A stretch of DNA of 64,000 bases from Acetobacterium wieringae (GTDB taxonomy: Bacteria; Bacillota; Clostridia; Eubacteriales; Eubacteriaceae): NCBI RefSeq assembly GCF_001766835.1, contig NZ_LKEU01000024.1:1-64000 (forward strand). Direction: 5' to 3'. A program made the translations under genes and the position numbers. How positions within the stretch are numbered: position 1 is the stretch's first letter; each line of letters starts with the position of its first letter. Positions 8,382-17,106 of this stretch are shown one piece after another. The notes under the pieces were generated by a model. The model was not told where the DNA came from and ran no database searches. It saw only the letters and a program-made list of their open reading frames with translations.

Positions 8382-8644
8382 ATAGGTAATTGCAAAACTG
8401 CCGTGAGCTTTGCGCCCAGTTTTGCACGAAACAATTTTTACACTGTACGGCGGACAGTTCGCTGAACTGTTCGCCTACACGTTACAAAATTGTTTTCGCG
8501 AAGGCAACGAGCCAATCACAAGCTTGCTTGTAGTTGGCGACTGCCCGCGAACAATAAGAAATTCGCATCGCAATTTCTTATTGTTGTGGAAACCGCACAC
8601 AAAGCTATCATTGTTCGATGGTTTTTCATTTCGCAATTACCTAT
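8382..8644 (+). repeat. MITE-like multi-hairpin element between queA and tgt
   Basis: The segment is bounded by a 12-bp perfect inverted repeat ATAGGTAATTGC (8382-8393) and its complement (8633-8644). A direct repeat TATTGAGTAAAA flanks it (8371-8382 and 8644-8655), the left copy being the end of queA. Inside are five successive hairpins: 8391-8400/8417-8426 (10 bp, perfect), 8427-8438/8486-8498 enclosing 8450-8460/8464-8474, then 8511-8523/8526-8538, and 8550-8563/8572-8585 (14 bp, perfect). The 49 bases 8502-8550 recur at 38771-38819 with two changes. It has no credible gene; a 79-codon frame across it is an accident of the hairpins. Confidence 0.75.
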
Positions 8645-8660
8645 ATTGAGTAAAAAATAG

Positions 8661-9791
<1,131 letters not shown>

Positions 9792-9809
9792 AGATGAAGG
9801 AGAATGTGA

Positions 9810-10190
9810 ATGTTTGGAATTGATTTTACATTAATTCTCCCGCTGATTTTAGTACTGGTGTTTTTTTATTTCTTTGTTTTACGACCACAGCAAAAACAGC
9901 AAAAAGAGATTAAAGAAATGCGATCCAGTATGAAACCAGGGGACGAGATTATTACAATTGGCGGATTTTATGGAATCGTCTATGCGATTGGTGAAGAAAA
10001 TGTTACCATCGAGTTATTGCCAGATTATCATAAGGCGTTGATTACCAAATCGGCCATTGCCCGAATTGTCAATGTTGGGGACGCTGTTGTTGCAACAGAA
10101 GATGACAATTTTGAAGAACTAGAAGATCTGGATAATGAAGAAATCGTTGTCGATGCTGAATTTGAAGAAATCGACGAAGACAAAAAATAA
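9810..10190 (+). CDS. yajC: Preprotein translocase subunit YajC
   Basis: YajC is a small single-span membrane partner of SecDF. One transmembrane helix (about residues 8-26, [20 protein letters not shown]) is followed by the conserved [31 protein letters not shown] block. The C-terminal third is a long acidic tail ([15 protein letters not shown]), which makes it longer than the usual 85-110 residues. It follows tgt by 18 bases, a very common order. secD and secF do not follow here; the SCIFF locus does. Confidence 0.93.
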   Translation: MFGIDFTLILPLILVLVFFYFFVLRPQQKQQKEIKEMRSSMKPGDEIITIGGFYGIVYAIGEENVTIELLPDYHKALITKSAIARIVNVGDAVVATEDDNFEELEDLDNEEIVVDAEFEEIDEDKK

Positions 10191-10210
10191 AGAGAACGGA
10201 CCTGCACTCG

Positions 10211-10240
10211 GCGACCCGGATTTTAGCGGGTCTGCCGGTA
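10211..10240 (+). promoter_or_regulatory. Hairpin in the yajC-scfA gap
   Basis: GACCCG and CGGGTC pair around a 7-8 base loop between yajC and the SCIFF gene. No T tract follows, so this is more likely an mRNA stability or processing hairpin than a terminator. Confidence 0.4.
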
Positions 10241-10278
10241 ATTGTCGGGAAAAATTATTTTTGAAGGGAGTGAACAAT

Positions 10279-10425
10279 TTGAAGCACATTAAAATCATTA
10301 AAGAAGGTAAACTCACTGACGTGAAGAACAGAGGATGCGGGGAATGTCAAACTTCCTGTCAATCTGCCTGTAAAACATCCTGCACCGTAGGAAATCAAAA
10401 ATGCAAACAAACGACTGAAAAATAA
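10279..10425 (+). CDS. scfA: SCIFF peptide (six cysteines in forty-five) RiPP precursor
   Basis: This 48-residue peptide has the hallmark CGECQTSCQSACKTSCTVG...C pattern with six cysteines in its C-terminal half and the conserved leader KHIKIIKEGKLTDVKN. SCIFF peptides are near-universal in Clostridia and are modified by their radical SAM maturase to carry a thioether crosslink; the mature function is unknown. I place the start at TTG 10279, since GGGAG lies 8 bases before it and the leader then matches the family. A longer in-frame extension upstream has no start signal and overlaps yajC. Confidence 0.93.
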   Translation: MKHIKIIKEGKLTDVKNRGCGECQTSCQSACKTSCTVGNQKCKQTTEK

Positions 10426-10437
10426 TAAACAAGCCTG

Positions 10438-10472
10438 AAAGGGGCTGTCTCGTAAGAGATAGTCCCTTTTTT
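10438..10472 (+). terminator. Terminator or attenuator between scfA and scfB
   Basis: AAAGGGGCTGTCTC (10438-10451) pairs with GAGATAGTCCCTTT (10456-10469), with two G-T wobbles, and is followed by a T run. It would end most transcripts after the peptide gene and allow partial read-through into the maturase, giving much peptide and little enzyme. Confidence 0.8.
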
Positions 10473-10488
10473 CATGATGGGAGAAAAA

Positions 10489-11838
10489 ATGATACATAAA
10501 TATAAAAAGAATGGTCTCAATATTGTTTTGGACGTGGATACCAGCACAGTACTGACGGTTGACGAACTGACCTTTGAAGTGCTGGATCACTATGAAGGTA
10601 AAACCAGAGCCGAAATCATTGCCAGCTTTCAAGAAAAATATTCAGTGACCGAACTCAATGAATGTCTGGATGAATTGGATGGTGTCAAAGCGGCGGGGCT
10701 ATTGTTCCGGGAAATGAATTATCAACGGGAAAACTATGCCAATGAAGATCTGATCAAGGCTTTGTGCTTGCATGTCGCCCATGACTGCAATCTGAAATGT
10801 GCTTATTGCTTTGCTGCGCAAGGTGACTTTGATGGCGAAAAACTGCTGATGCCGCTGGAAGTTGGCAAAAAAGCCATCGATTTTATCATCGCTCAGTCCA
10901 AAAACCGAAAAAACCTGGAAGTTGATTTCTTCGGTGGTGAACCGCTGATGAATCTGGATGTGGTTAAGCAATTAGTGGTGTATGGCAAAGAGATGGCCGC
11001 TAAAAACGATAAGCAGTTCAAATTCACAATGACCACAAATGGGGTGCTGTTAAATGCCGAAACCCGGGAATATCTAAACGAAACGATGGATAATATCGTG
11101 CTTAGTCTGGATGGTCGTAAAGAAGTCAATGATCAGATGCGGCAAACGGTCAATGATCAGGGCTCTTTTGATGTGATTATCGACAACATCAAAGCGATGG
11201 CTAAAATGCGGGGTGATAAAGATCATTATGTCCGGGGCACCTATACACATCATAATCTTGATTTTGCCAAGGATGTTGAGTTTTTGGCGGCAAAGGGTTT
11301 TAAAAGCATTTCGGTGGAACCGGTGGTGGCCGAGGCAACTCACGATTACGCCCTGACCGAGTCCGATCTCCCCACTATCATGGCAGAATATGATGCGCTG
11401 GCCTTGTCTTACCTCACGCGTCATGAAGCAGGACTGCACTATAACTTTTTCCATTTTAATGTGGATCTCGATCATGGCCCCTGCGTTTACAAACGGCTGT
11501 CCGGATGTGGGGCCGGTAAGGATTATGTGGCCGTAACGCCGGAGGGGGACATTTATCCCTGTCATCAGTTTGTCGGCAATGAAGCATTTAAGATGGGGGA
11601 TGTGAGTAATGGCATCACCAATGGCGAGATCAAAAAAATCTTCGATGCTGGCAACCTGCTAGAAAAAGAAGACTGTCAAAGCTGCTGGGCCAAATATTTT
11701 TGCGGTGGGGGCTGTCATGCCAATGCCTATAACTTTAACGGTACGATTATGAAACCTCATTTCGTCAGCTGCGAAATTGAGCGGCGGCGGGTGGAAAATG
11801 CCATTATGATTTCAATTATTGAAGGCGAACAGGAATAA
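10489..11838 (+). CDS. scfB: Radical SAM SCIFF maturase (thioether-forming)
   Basis: This enzyme installs the cysteine-to-threonine thioether in SCIFF. It has an N-terminal peptide-recognition (RRE/PqqD-like) part (MIHKYKKNGLNIVLDVDTST), the radical SAM cluster motif C100-x3-C104-x2-C107 (CNLKCAYC), and a C-terminal SPASM domain rich in cysteines (CGAGKDYVAV, YPCHQF, CQSCWAKYFCGGGCHANAY and a last Cys near the end) for two auxiliary clusters. ATG 10489 has GGGAG 5 bases ahead and gives the family N-terminus; two earlier ATGs at 10474 and 10477 are worse placed. No transporter or peptidase gene is nearby. Confidence 0.94.
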   Translation: MIHKYKKNGLNIVLDVDTSTVLTVDELTFEVLDHYEGKTRAEIIASFQEKYSVTELNECLDELDGVKAAGLLFREMNYQRENYANEDLIKALCLHVAHDCNLKCAYCFAAQGDFDGEKLLMPLEVGKKAIDFIIAQSKNRKNLEVDFFGGEPLMNLDVVKQLVVYGKEMAAKNDKQFKFTMTTNGVLLNAETREYLNETMDNIVLSLDGRKEVNDQMRQTVNDQGSFDVIIDNIKAMAKMRGDKDHYVRGTYTHHNLDFAKDVEFLAAKGFKSISVEPVVAEATHDYALTESDLPTIMAEYDALALSYLTRHEAGLHYNFFHFNVDLDHGPCVYKRLSGCGAGKDYVAVTPEGDIYPCHQFVGNEAFKMGDVSNGITNGEIKKIFDAGNLLEKEDCQSCWAKYFCGGGCHANAYNFNGTIMKPHFVSCEIERRRVENAIMISIIEGEQE

Positions 11839-11863
11839 GCGGTTAAGGTTTGCTTGGACTACC

Positions 11864-11999
11864 GTACCGATCAATGACCAAGGGGTCAGACCCTTGTTAA
11901 TCTGTTGTTCGCTGCGGAATCGGACAGGCGATGCCGTGTCCGCTCCGATGCGTAGGGTCTGACCCCTAGGTCACAACATGATGTAACAATTGTCGGTAC
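11864..11999 (+). repeat. Palindromic GTACCGA element, copy A
   Basis: The element begins with GTACCGA (11864-11870) and ends with TCGGTAC (11993-11999). Near each end is a palindromic block built on GGGGTCAGACCC (11882-11893) and its complement (11954-11967). Bases 11917-12003 are identical, in reverse complement, to 38677-38763, and its left part matches the right end of that copy over about 22 bases. There is no frame of note inside. It lies in the long scfB-rho gap, upstream of the rho promoter. Confidence 0.8.
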
Positions 12000-12045
12000 T
12001 AGGCCAGTTAGAAAACACCAAATAGTAATGTGTCACCTGGATTTT

Positions 12046-12074
12046 TTGACAAGAATGGATATTTGTGGTAGATT
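12046..12074 (+). promoter_or_regulatory. rho promoter and long leader
   Basis: TTGACA (12046-12051), a 17-base spacer and TAGATT (12069-12074) make a good promoter. The implied untranslated leader of about 115 bases up to the rho start is C- and A-rich and could serve rho autoregulation, as is known for rho leaders in other bacteria; that part is inference. Confidence 0.7.
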
Positions 12075-12198
12075 AAGGTATCTACATTAAACAAACCTTC
12101 AGATTATTCTGCGACTTGAAGCATCATATCAGCACAGCAAAATCGAGAAAAATCATAACATTCATTCTAAAACCATCTACAACCCATGGAGGCACATA

Positions 12199-13947
12199 TT
12201 GGAAAAGAAATCACTGGACGATTTAACGGTTGTTGAATTGCGTAAACAGGCGGAAAGTCTGGGTATCGAAAAAACCAGCCGCCTTAAAAAAATTGAACTG
12301 ATCGAGGCCATTGAAGAAAAATTGGAGTCCTCGGCAGAGCAATTGGCGCATCAACATCATCAGCATGAGATAAAGGAAAAAGAAGTATTGACAGACACTA
12401 ACGAAATATCGGAAAAAAAAGCAGCTGAAAAAAATAATCCAGAAAAACAGCTGGCCCAAACCCATTCGCGGATCACGAATGGGTCAAACGGCACCCGATC
12501 ACCCTATTATAAGATTAAAGATTCCATGGATAATGTGGTGGTAGTGGAAGGGAATCTGGAAATTCTACCGGAAGGTTTTGGTTTTGTTAAAAACAAAGAG
12601 ATGAAATCCAATGAGGAATTCGTCTATATTTCCGGTTCGCAAATCCAGAAATTCAAACTGGAAACCGGGGATGTCTTAAGCGGCAAGGTACGGCCGCCCA
12701 AAACTGGCGAAAAATATTCAGCGATGCTGTTTCTGGAAAAGGTCAACGGCACCAAAACGGCAGATATTATCCAGAAGATCAACAGTATGCTTTATGTTGA
12801 TGACAAAAAGGATCGGGATCGCTTTAAAAATTCCCAGGAAGGAATCCTGGATGTTAACCCCGATGGTTTTGGATTTCTGCGAACCAACCATTATCTATCT
12901 GGCGACCATGATATATATGTTCCGGCCAATCAGATCCGACGATTTAATCTTCGGACAGGTGATAAAGTTGTCGGTAAGATTAAGATGTCCAGTGAGAATG
13001 AAAAGTTTGACGCATTGCTTTATGTCGAAACGGTCAACGGCGCTATTCCCGAAAAAATTGCCAATCGGCCTCGATTTGAACGATTGACACCAATTTTCCC
13101 AGAGCAGCGGATCACTCTGGAAACCACCCAGGATGTTGTGTCAACCCGGATGATTGATCTCTTTTCTCCGATGGGTAAAGGTCAGCGAGGACTGATTGTG
13201 GCCCCGCCGAAGGCAGGAAAGACGATTCTTTTAAAGGAAATTGCCAATGGCATCACCACCAATCACCCCGAAATCGAACTGATTATTCTGTTGGTCGATG
13301 AACGGCCGGAAGAAGTCACCGATATGAAACGATCGATCGATGCCGATATTGTCTATTCGACCTTTGATCAGCCCCCTGAAAATCACATCAAGGTGGCGGA
13401 AATCGTACTGGAACGGGGCAAGCGCCTGGTTGAACAGGGCAAAGACGTGGTGATCCTGGTTGACAGTTTAACCCGGTTAACCCGGGGAAACAATCTGGTG
13501 GTGTCGCCATCCGGGAGAACCTTGTCGGGGGGGCTCGATCCGGAAGCCTTATTCTTTCCCAAAAAGTTTTTTGGTTCGGCCCGGAATGTGGAAGAAGGTG
13601 GCAGTCTGACGATTCTGGCCACCGCTCTGGTGGATACCGGTAGCCGGATGGATGATATCATCTTTGAAGAATTCAAGGGGACTGGTAATATGGAATTGCA
13701 TTTGGAGCGGGAACTGGCGGAGCGAAGGATCTACCCGGCCATCAACCTGAACCGGTCTGGTACCCGTCGGGAGGAAAAACTGTTATCCGCCGAAGAACTG
13801 AAAGTCAGCTTCGATATTCGCAAGCTTTACAAGGGCACTACGGTTTATGATCTCACCGATAAGATTATTTCGATTCTGGAACGCACCAAAGACAATGAAG
13901 CATTTATGAAAAAAATTATTGATAAATATAAGGCACAAAATATTTGA
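12199..13947 (+). CDS. rho: Transcription termination factor Rho with two RNA-binding domains
   Basis: Rho is a hexameric RNA helicase that ends transcription. Order of parts: Rho_N helical domain (residues 1-45), a charged linker (45-110), a cold-shock-like RNA-binding domain at about 116-185 (PEGFGFV), a second copy at about 213-282 (PDGFGFL), then the RecA-like ATPase with Walker A APPKAGKT (about 335-342) and Walker B ILVDSLTR. The two copies align without gaps, with about 27 identities in 70 positions. Only one copy is normal, which explains the 582 residues against about 420 in E. coli. The start is TTG 12199 with GGAGG 6 bases ahead. Confidence 0.96.
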   Translation: MEKKSLDDLTVVELRKQAESLGIEKTSRLKKIELIEAIEEKLESSAEQLAHQHHQHEIKEKEVLTDTNEISEKKAAEKNNPEKQLAQTHSRITNGSNGTRSPYYKIKDSMDNVVVVEGNLEILPEGFGFVKNKEMKSNEEFVYISGSQIQKFKLETGDVLSGKVRPPKTGEKYSAMLFLEKVNGTKTADIIQKINSMLYVDDKKDRDRFKNSQEGILDVNPDGFGFLRTNHYLSGDHDIYVPANQIRRFNLRTGDKVVGKIKMSSENEKFDALLYVETVNGAIPEKIANRPRFERLTPIFPEQRITLETTQDVVSTRMIDLFSPMGKGQRGLIVAPPKAGKTILLKEIANGITTNHPEIELIILLVDERPEEVTDMKRSIDADIVYSTFDQPPENHIKVAEIVLERGKRLVEQGKDVVILVDSLTRLTRGNNLVVSPSGRTLSGGLDPEALFFPKKFFGSARNVEEGGSLTILATALVDTGSRMDDIIFEEFKGTGNMELHLERELAERRIYPAINLNRSGTRREEKLLSAEELKVSFDIRKLYKGTTVYDLTDKIISILERTKDNEAFMKKIIDKYKAQNI

Positions 13948-14030
13948 TCTTTTAAGAAAAGTCTGATATAATATCACGGTTGATAAAATAACAATAAGCA
14001 ATTAAATAAATAAGAAACGAGGTGGATTCG

Positions 14031-14246
14031 ATGAAAGAAGGCATTCATCCAAATTACGGCAAATCAATAGTTAAGTGTGCGTGTGGAAATACATTTGAAA
14101 CAGGTTCTATCAAACCAGAATTAAAAGTGGAAATCTGTTCAGTTTGTCACCCATTTTTCACTGGAAAACAAAAACTAGTTGATGCTGGCGGACGTGTTGA
14201 TCGATTTAATAAAAAATACGGCATTAAAAACGAGTCAGCAGAATAA
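14031..14246 (+). CDS. rpmE: 50S ribosomal protein L31, zinc-binding form
   Basis: This 71-residue ribosomal protein begins [12 protein letters not shown] and carries the zinc ligands of the C+ form (CACG and [13 protein letters not shown]). ATG 14031 follows GAGGTGG at a normal distance; an in-frame GTG at 14022 lies inside that ribosome site and is rejected. rho-rpmE-prmC is a standard order in Clostridia. A terminator follows. Confidence 0.97.
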   Translation: MKEGIHPNYGKSIVKCACGNTFETGSIKPELKVEICSVCHPFFTGKQKLVDAGGRVDRFNKKYGIKNESAE

Positions 14247-14251
14247 AAAAG

Positions 14252-14278
14252 AAGTCGGTTCTTGTAACCGGCTTTTTT
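14252..14278 (+). terminator. Terminator after rpmE
   Basis: AAGTCGGTT (14252-14260) pairs with AACCGGCTT (14266-14274) and runs into six T. Confidence 0.85.
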
Positions 14279-14325
14279 CTTGTTCAGTTATGCACGGTTT
14301 TTTTGTTTTAAGTTGAGGTAGAAAA

Positions 14326-15180
14326 ATGACCATCAAAGAGATTTTGGATTTTGGACGGCAGGCGCTGGCTCAGGCTGGAATCGAACATCCCGGTTTTGAG
14401 GCAGAAATTCTGCTTAGCAGAATTCTGGACACGGATCGGGTTTATTTTTATACCCATTCACAAGAAGCGGTGGATTTAAAACGAGAAGCACATTATCGTA
14501 GTGCGATAAAAAGACGGTGTCAATCAGAACCAGTCGCCTATATTCAGGAAAAGAAGGAATTTATGGGGATGGAATTTTTTGTCAACCGGGATGTTTTAAT
14601 CCCCAGACCCGACACCGAGCCGATGGTGGAGTATCTGCTTAAATATTTACAGCTAAACTACCCCAAGGGTGCTAAAATTCTGGATCTGTGCACGGGCAGT
14701 GGGGCGATTGGCATTTCGATCAAGAAATATTTTAAGCAGGCCGACGTCAGTCTTAGTGATATTTCGGAGGCAGCACTGGCAGTGGCTCAGACAAATGCCA
14801 ATCAATTGGCAAATGGGGATCTGACCTTGTATCATGGAGACCTATTTGCGGCAATCCCGCAAGGAGAAACCTTCCAGGTAATTGTTTCGAATCCGCCTTA
14901 CATCAGTCGGGCAGAGATGGACCGTCTGGATCGGGGCATCCTTGACTATGAACCCTATATGGCACTGGATGGCGGTGAATCCGGTTTGGATTTTTATCGG
15001 CGGATCATTAGCGGGGCCCATTTGTTTTTAGAAAAAGATGGTCTTTTAGCCCTGGAAATAGGGGATCACCAGGCTGATGATGTAACTGATTTATTAAAAA
15101 ATAATGGATATCGGGAGATTCAAACCATAATGGATCTCAGTGGTCAGATCCGGTGTCTGACCGGAAAAATATCTGTTTGA
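14326..15180 (+). CDS. prmC: Peptide chain release factor glutamine methyltransferase PrmC
   Basis: PrmC methylates the glutamine of the GGQ motif in release factors. The SAM-binding motif LDLCTGSGAIGI and the catalytic SNPPYIS (NPPY from residue 189) are intact, after an N-terminal helical substrate domain containing PVAYIQEKKEFMGMEF. The length of 284 residues is normal. prfA, the substrate gene that usually sits beside it in Clostridia, is absent here, and efp follows after about 110 bases. Confidence 0.94.
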   Translation: MTIKEILDFGRQALAQAGIEHPGFEAEILLSRILDTDRVYFYTHSQEAVDLKREAHYRSAIKRRCQSEPVAYIQEKKEFMGMEFFVNRDVLIPRPDTEPMVEYLLKYLQLNYPKGAKILDLCTGSGAIGISIKKYFKQADVSLSDISEAALAVAQTNANQLANGDLTLYHGDLFAAIPQGETFQVIVSNPPYISRAEMDRLDRGILDYEPYMALDGGESGLDFYRRIISGAHLFLEKDGLLALEIGDHQADDVTDLLKNNGYREIQTIMDLSGQIRCLTGKISV

Positions 15181-15288
15181 TAACGAAGCGATAATAATAA
15201 ATTGGGATGACGGTTCATAGAAATTGTGATAGAATGATAGTATTAAATTGAAAAAGAAAAAATTAACATATGCATATCGGAGGTTAAC

Positions 15289-15846
15289 ATGGTATCAGCA
15301 GGAGATTTTAAAAAAGGTGTAACGTTTGAAATGGATGGTCATACATATACGATCATCGAATTCCAACACGTTAAACCAGGTAAAGGCGCCGCCTTTGTTC
15401 GAACAAAGATTCGAAATGTTATTACAGGAGCAGTGGTTGAAAAATCATTCAGCCCGACCGAACGCTATCCGAAAGCACAGGTTGAAACCCGTGAGATGGA
15501 ATATTTATATGAAGATGGTGGTCTCTATTATTTCATGGATCTGGAATCCTATGAGCAGATCCCATTAAACTTTAATCAAGTTGAGGAAGCCCTAAAATAT
15601 TTGAAAGAAAACGATATTGCGACAGTAAAGTCGTTAAAAGGCGTGGCATTTTCGGTAGCAGCCCCCAATTTTGTCGAATTGGAAGTTGTCAAAACCGATC
15701 CTGGCTTTAAGGGCGACACCGCAACTGGCGCCAATAAACCAGCAACGGTTGAGACTGGAGCAATTATCACCGTACCGCTTTTCGTGGAACAAGGTGATAA
15801 GATTCGTATTGACACCCGGACGGGTGATTATATGGAAAGGGTATAA
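15289..15846 (+). CDS. efp: Translation elongation factor P
   Basis: EF-P rescues ribosomes stalled at polyproline stretches. All three beta-barrel domains are present in 185 residues. The tip of domain I reads [12 protein letters not shown] with Lys32, the position that is modified in many bacteria. GGAGG lies 6 bases before ATG 15289. The next gene starts 1 base after its stop, so the two are coupled. A TAGAAT box at 15230-15235 suggests a promoter of its own. Confidence 0.97.
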   Translation: MVSAGDFKKGVTFEMDGHTYTIIEFQHVKPGKGAAFVRTKIRNVITGAVVEKSFSPTERYPKAQVETREMEYLYEDGGLYYFMDLESYEQIPLNFNQVEEALKYLKENDIATVKSLKGVAFSVAAPNFVELEVVKTDPGFKGDTATGANKPATVETGAIITVPLFVEQGDKIRIDTRTGDYMERV

Positions 15847-15847
15847 A

Positions 15848-16279
15848 ATGAAATATATTAATGAAAAAGTCGCTTATACCAAAGGACTGGTTGACGGTCT
15901 GGAGTTAGATCAGGCTTCTAACGAAGGCAAGGTTCTGGTTCAGGTATTGGATATTCTCGAAGATATTGTTGATGCCCTGGATGGCATTACCGAAGCTCAG
16001 GAAGAATTAGAAGAATATGTGGAAATGGTTGATGATGATCTTTCCGAGCTGGAAGAATTCATTCTCGATGAAGACTTCGGTGACGATGATGATTACGAAT
16101 TTGACGAAGAGGAATATTACGAGATCATTTGTCCCGAGTGTGGCAATGTTTATATTACCGAATTTGAGTCGTTTGAAAATAACACCGTAGCGTGCCCGGA
16201 CTGTGGCGCCCCATTTATCCTGAATGAAGAAATTTCATGCTGTGGCGAGGATGGTTGCGACTGTCATCAGGAAATCTAA
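15848..16279 (+). CDS. CD1247-like acidic zinc-ribbon protein
   Basis: This 143-residue protein has an N-terminal helical domain (MKYINEKVAYTKGLVDGLEL), a very acidic middle (LEEFILDEDFGDDDDYEFDEEEYYE) and a C-terminal zinc ribbon (CPECGNVY and CPDCGAPF), ending in a cysteine-rich tail (CCGEDGCDC). The N-terminal part matches what is called the CD1247 N-terminal domain, widespread in Clostridia and without known function. ATG 15848 directly follows efp; a longer frame reaching back into efp is a shadow. Confidence 0.8.
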   Translation: MKYINEKVAYTKGLVDGLELDQASNEGKVLVQVLDILEDIVDALDGITEAQEELEEYVEMVDDDLSELEEFILDEDFGDDDDYEFDEEEYYEIICPECGNVYITEFESFENNTVACPDCGAPFILNEEISCCGEDGCDCHQEI

Positions 16280-16297
16280 AGAACATAGGTAACTAAG

Positions 16298-16642
16298 ATG
16301 AAACTAGAAATGAAAAACAATCAGGCACCGAATATCAATGACGAAATGATCGCTTCGATTGTCAGCTTGGCGGCTACTGGCGTTAATGGTGTAGCACGTA
16401 TTTCATTAAGAATCACCGATGAAATCATGGATAAACTCTATCTTGCCTCAACAATTAAAGGGGTCAAAATAGCCAGGGATCCGGAGGGTTTGCTGATTTG
16501 GGTTTACGTGATTACCGAACCAGGTGTCGACATTATCAAGGTTTCTAAAGCAATTCAAAAAAAAGTAAAGGTTGCCGTGGAATCCATGGCCGGTTTTCAG
16601 GTAGCTGCAATTAATGTCCGAATAGAAGGTTCAGGCATCTAG
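16298..16642 (+). CDS. Asp23/Gls24 family envelope-stress protein
   Basis: The protein has 114 residues of a single Asp23/Gls24 domain (ISLAATGVNGVARI-type motif near residue 20: VSLAATGVNGVARISL). Members in Firmicutes sit near the membrane and are linked to envelope stress; a copy just ahead of nusB is typical (YqhY in Bacillus, tied to fatty acid metabolism). A terminator separates it from nusB. Confidence 0.88.
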   Translation: MKLEMKNNQAPNINDEMIASIVSLAATGVNGVARISLRITDEIMDKLYLASTIKGVKIARDPEGLLIWVYVITEPGVDIIKVSKAIQKKVKVAVESMAGFQVAAINVRIEGSGI

Positions 16643-16661
16643 GGGCGAAAGCCCCTTTTTT
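16641..16661 (+). terminator. Terminator between the Asp23 gene and nusB
   Basis: AGGGGC (16641-16646) and GCCCCT (16651-16656) with a GAAA loop are followed by six T. The stem starts at the stop codon, so the nusB cluster must use read-through or a weak promoter in the 40-base gap. Confidence 0.85.
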
Positions 16662-16689
16662 AGAATATTAGAATCAGAAGGAGAAGCGC

Positions 16690-17106
16690 ATGAGTCGAAA
16701 AAAAGAACGGGAATATGCGTTAAAAGGGGTATTTCAATTAGATTTTCATCCGGAACCAGGAGATTTCACTGAAAGTATTGCATATTTTTTAGAGGATAAT
16801 GAGCTCGATCTGACTTATGGAAAGACTCTGATCGATACGACCGAAACTCATCTTCCAGAAATCGATGATATTCTCGATGACTATCTCAAAAGCACCTGGA
16901 AAATTGATCGCATTCCAAAGGTGGAAAAATCAATTCTGCGTCTGGCCATTTGTGAGCTGAAATATATGGACGAAAAAGTACCATTTGAAGTTGTCATTAA
17001 CGAGGCAATAGAGCTCACAAAAAAATTTGGAGATGAGGATGGAAAAAATTACGTTAATGGTATCTTGAATAAAATCGTTAAGGATGAACTCAATGAGTGC
17101 CCTTAG
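16690..17106 (+). CDS. nusB: Transcription antitermination protein NusB
   Basis: NusB binds boxA RNA with NusE in rRNA antitermination. The 138-residue all-helical domain is recognised by SRKKEREYALKGVFQLDF at the N-terminus, LRLAICELKYMDEKVPFEVVINEAIELTK in the core and the closing DGKNYVNGILNKI. AGAAGGAGAAG precedes ATG 16690. Its end overlaps the next gene by 14 bases. Confidence 0.95.
   Translation: MSRKKEREYALKGVFQLDFHPEPGDFTESIAYFLEDNELDLTYGKTLIDTTETHLPEIDDILDDYLKSTWKIDRIPKVEKSILRLAICELKYMDEKVPFEVVINEAIELTKKFGDEDGKNYVNGILNKIVKDELNECP

Noticed and set aside
8410..8649. A 79-codon frame between queA and tgt
   Set aside because: It lies wholly within a chain of hairpins, and the repeated residues mirror the inverted repeats. 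There is no ribosome site.
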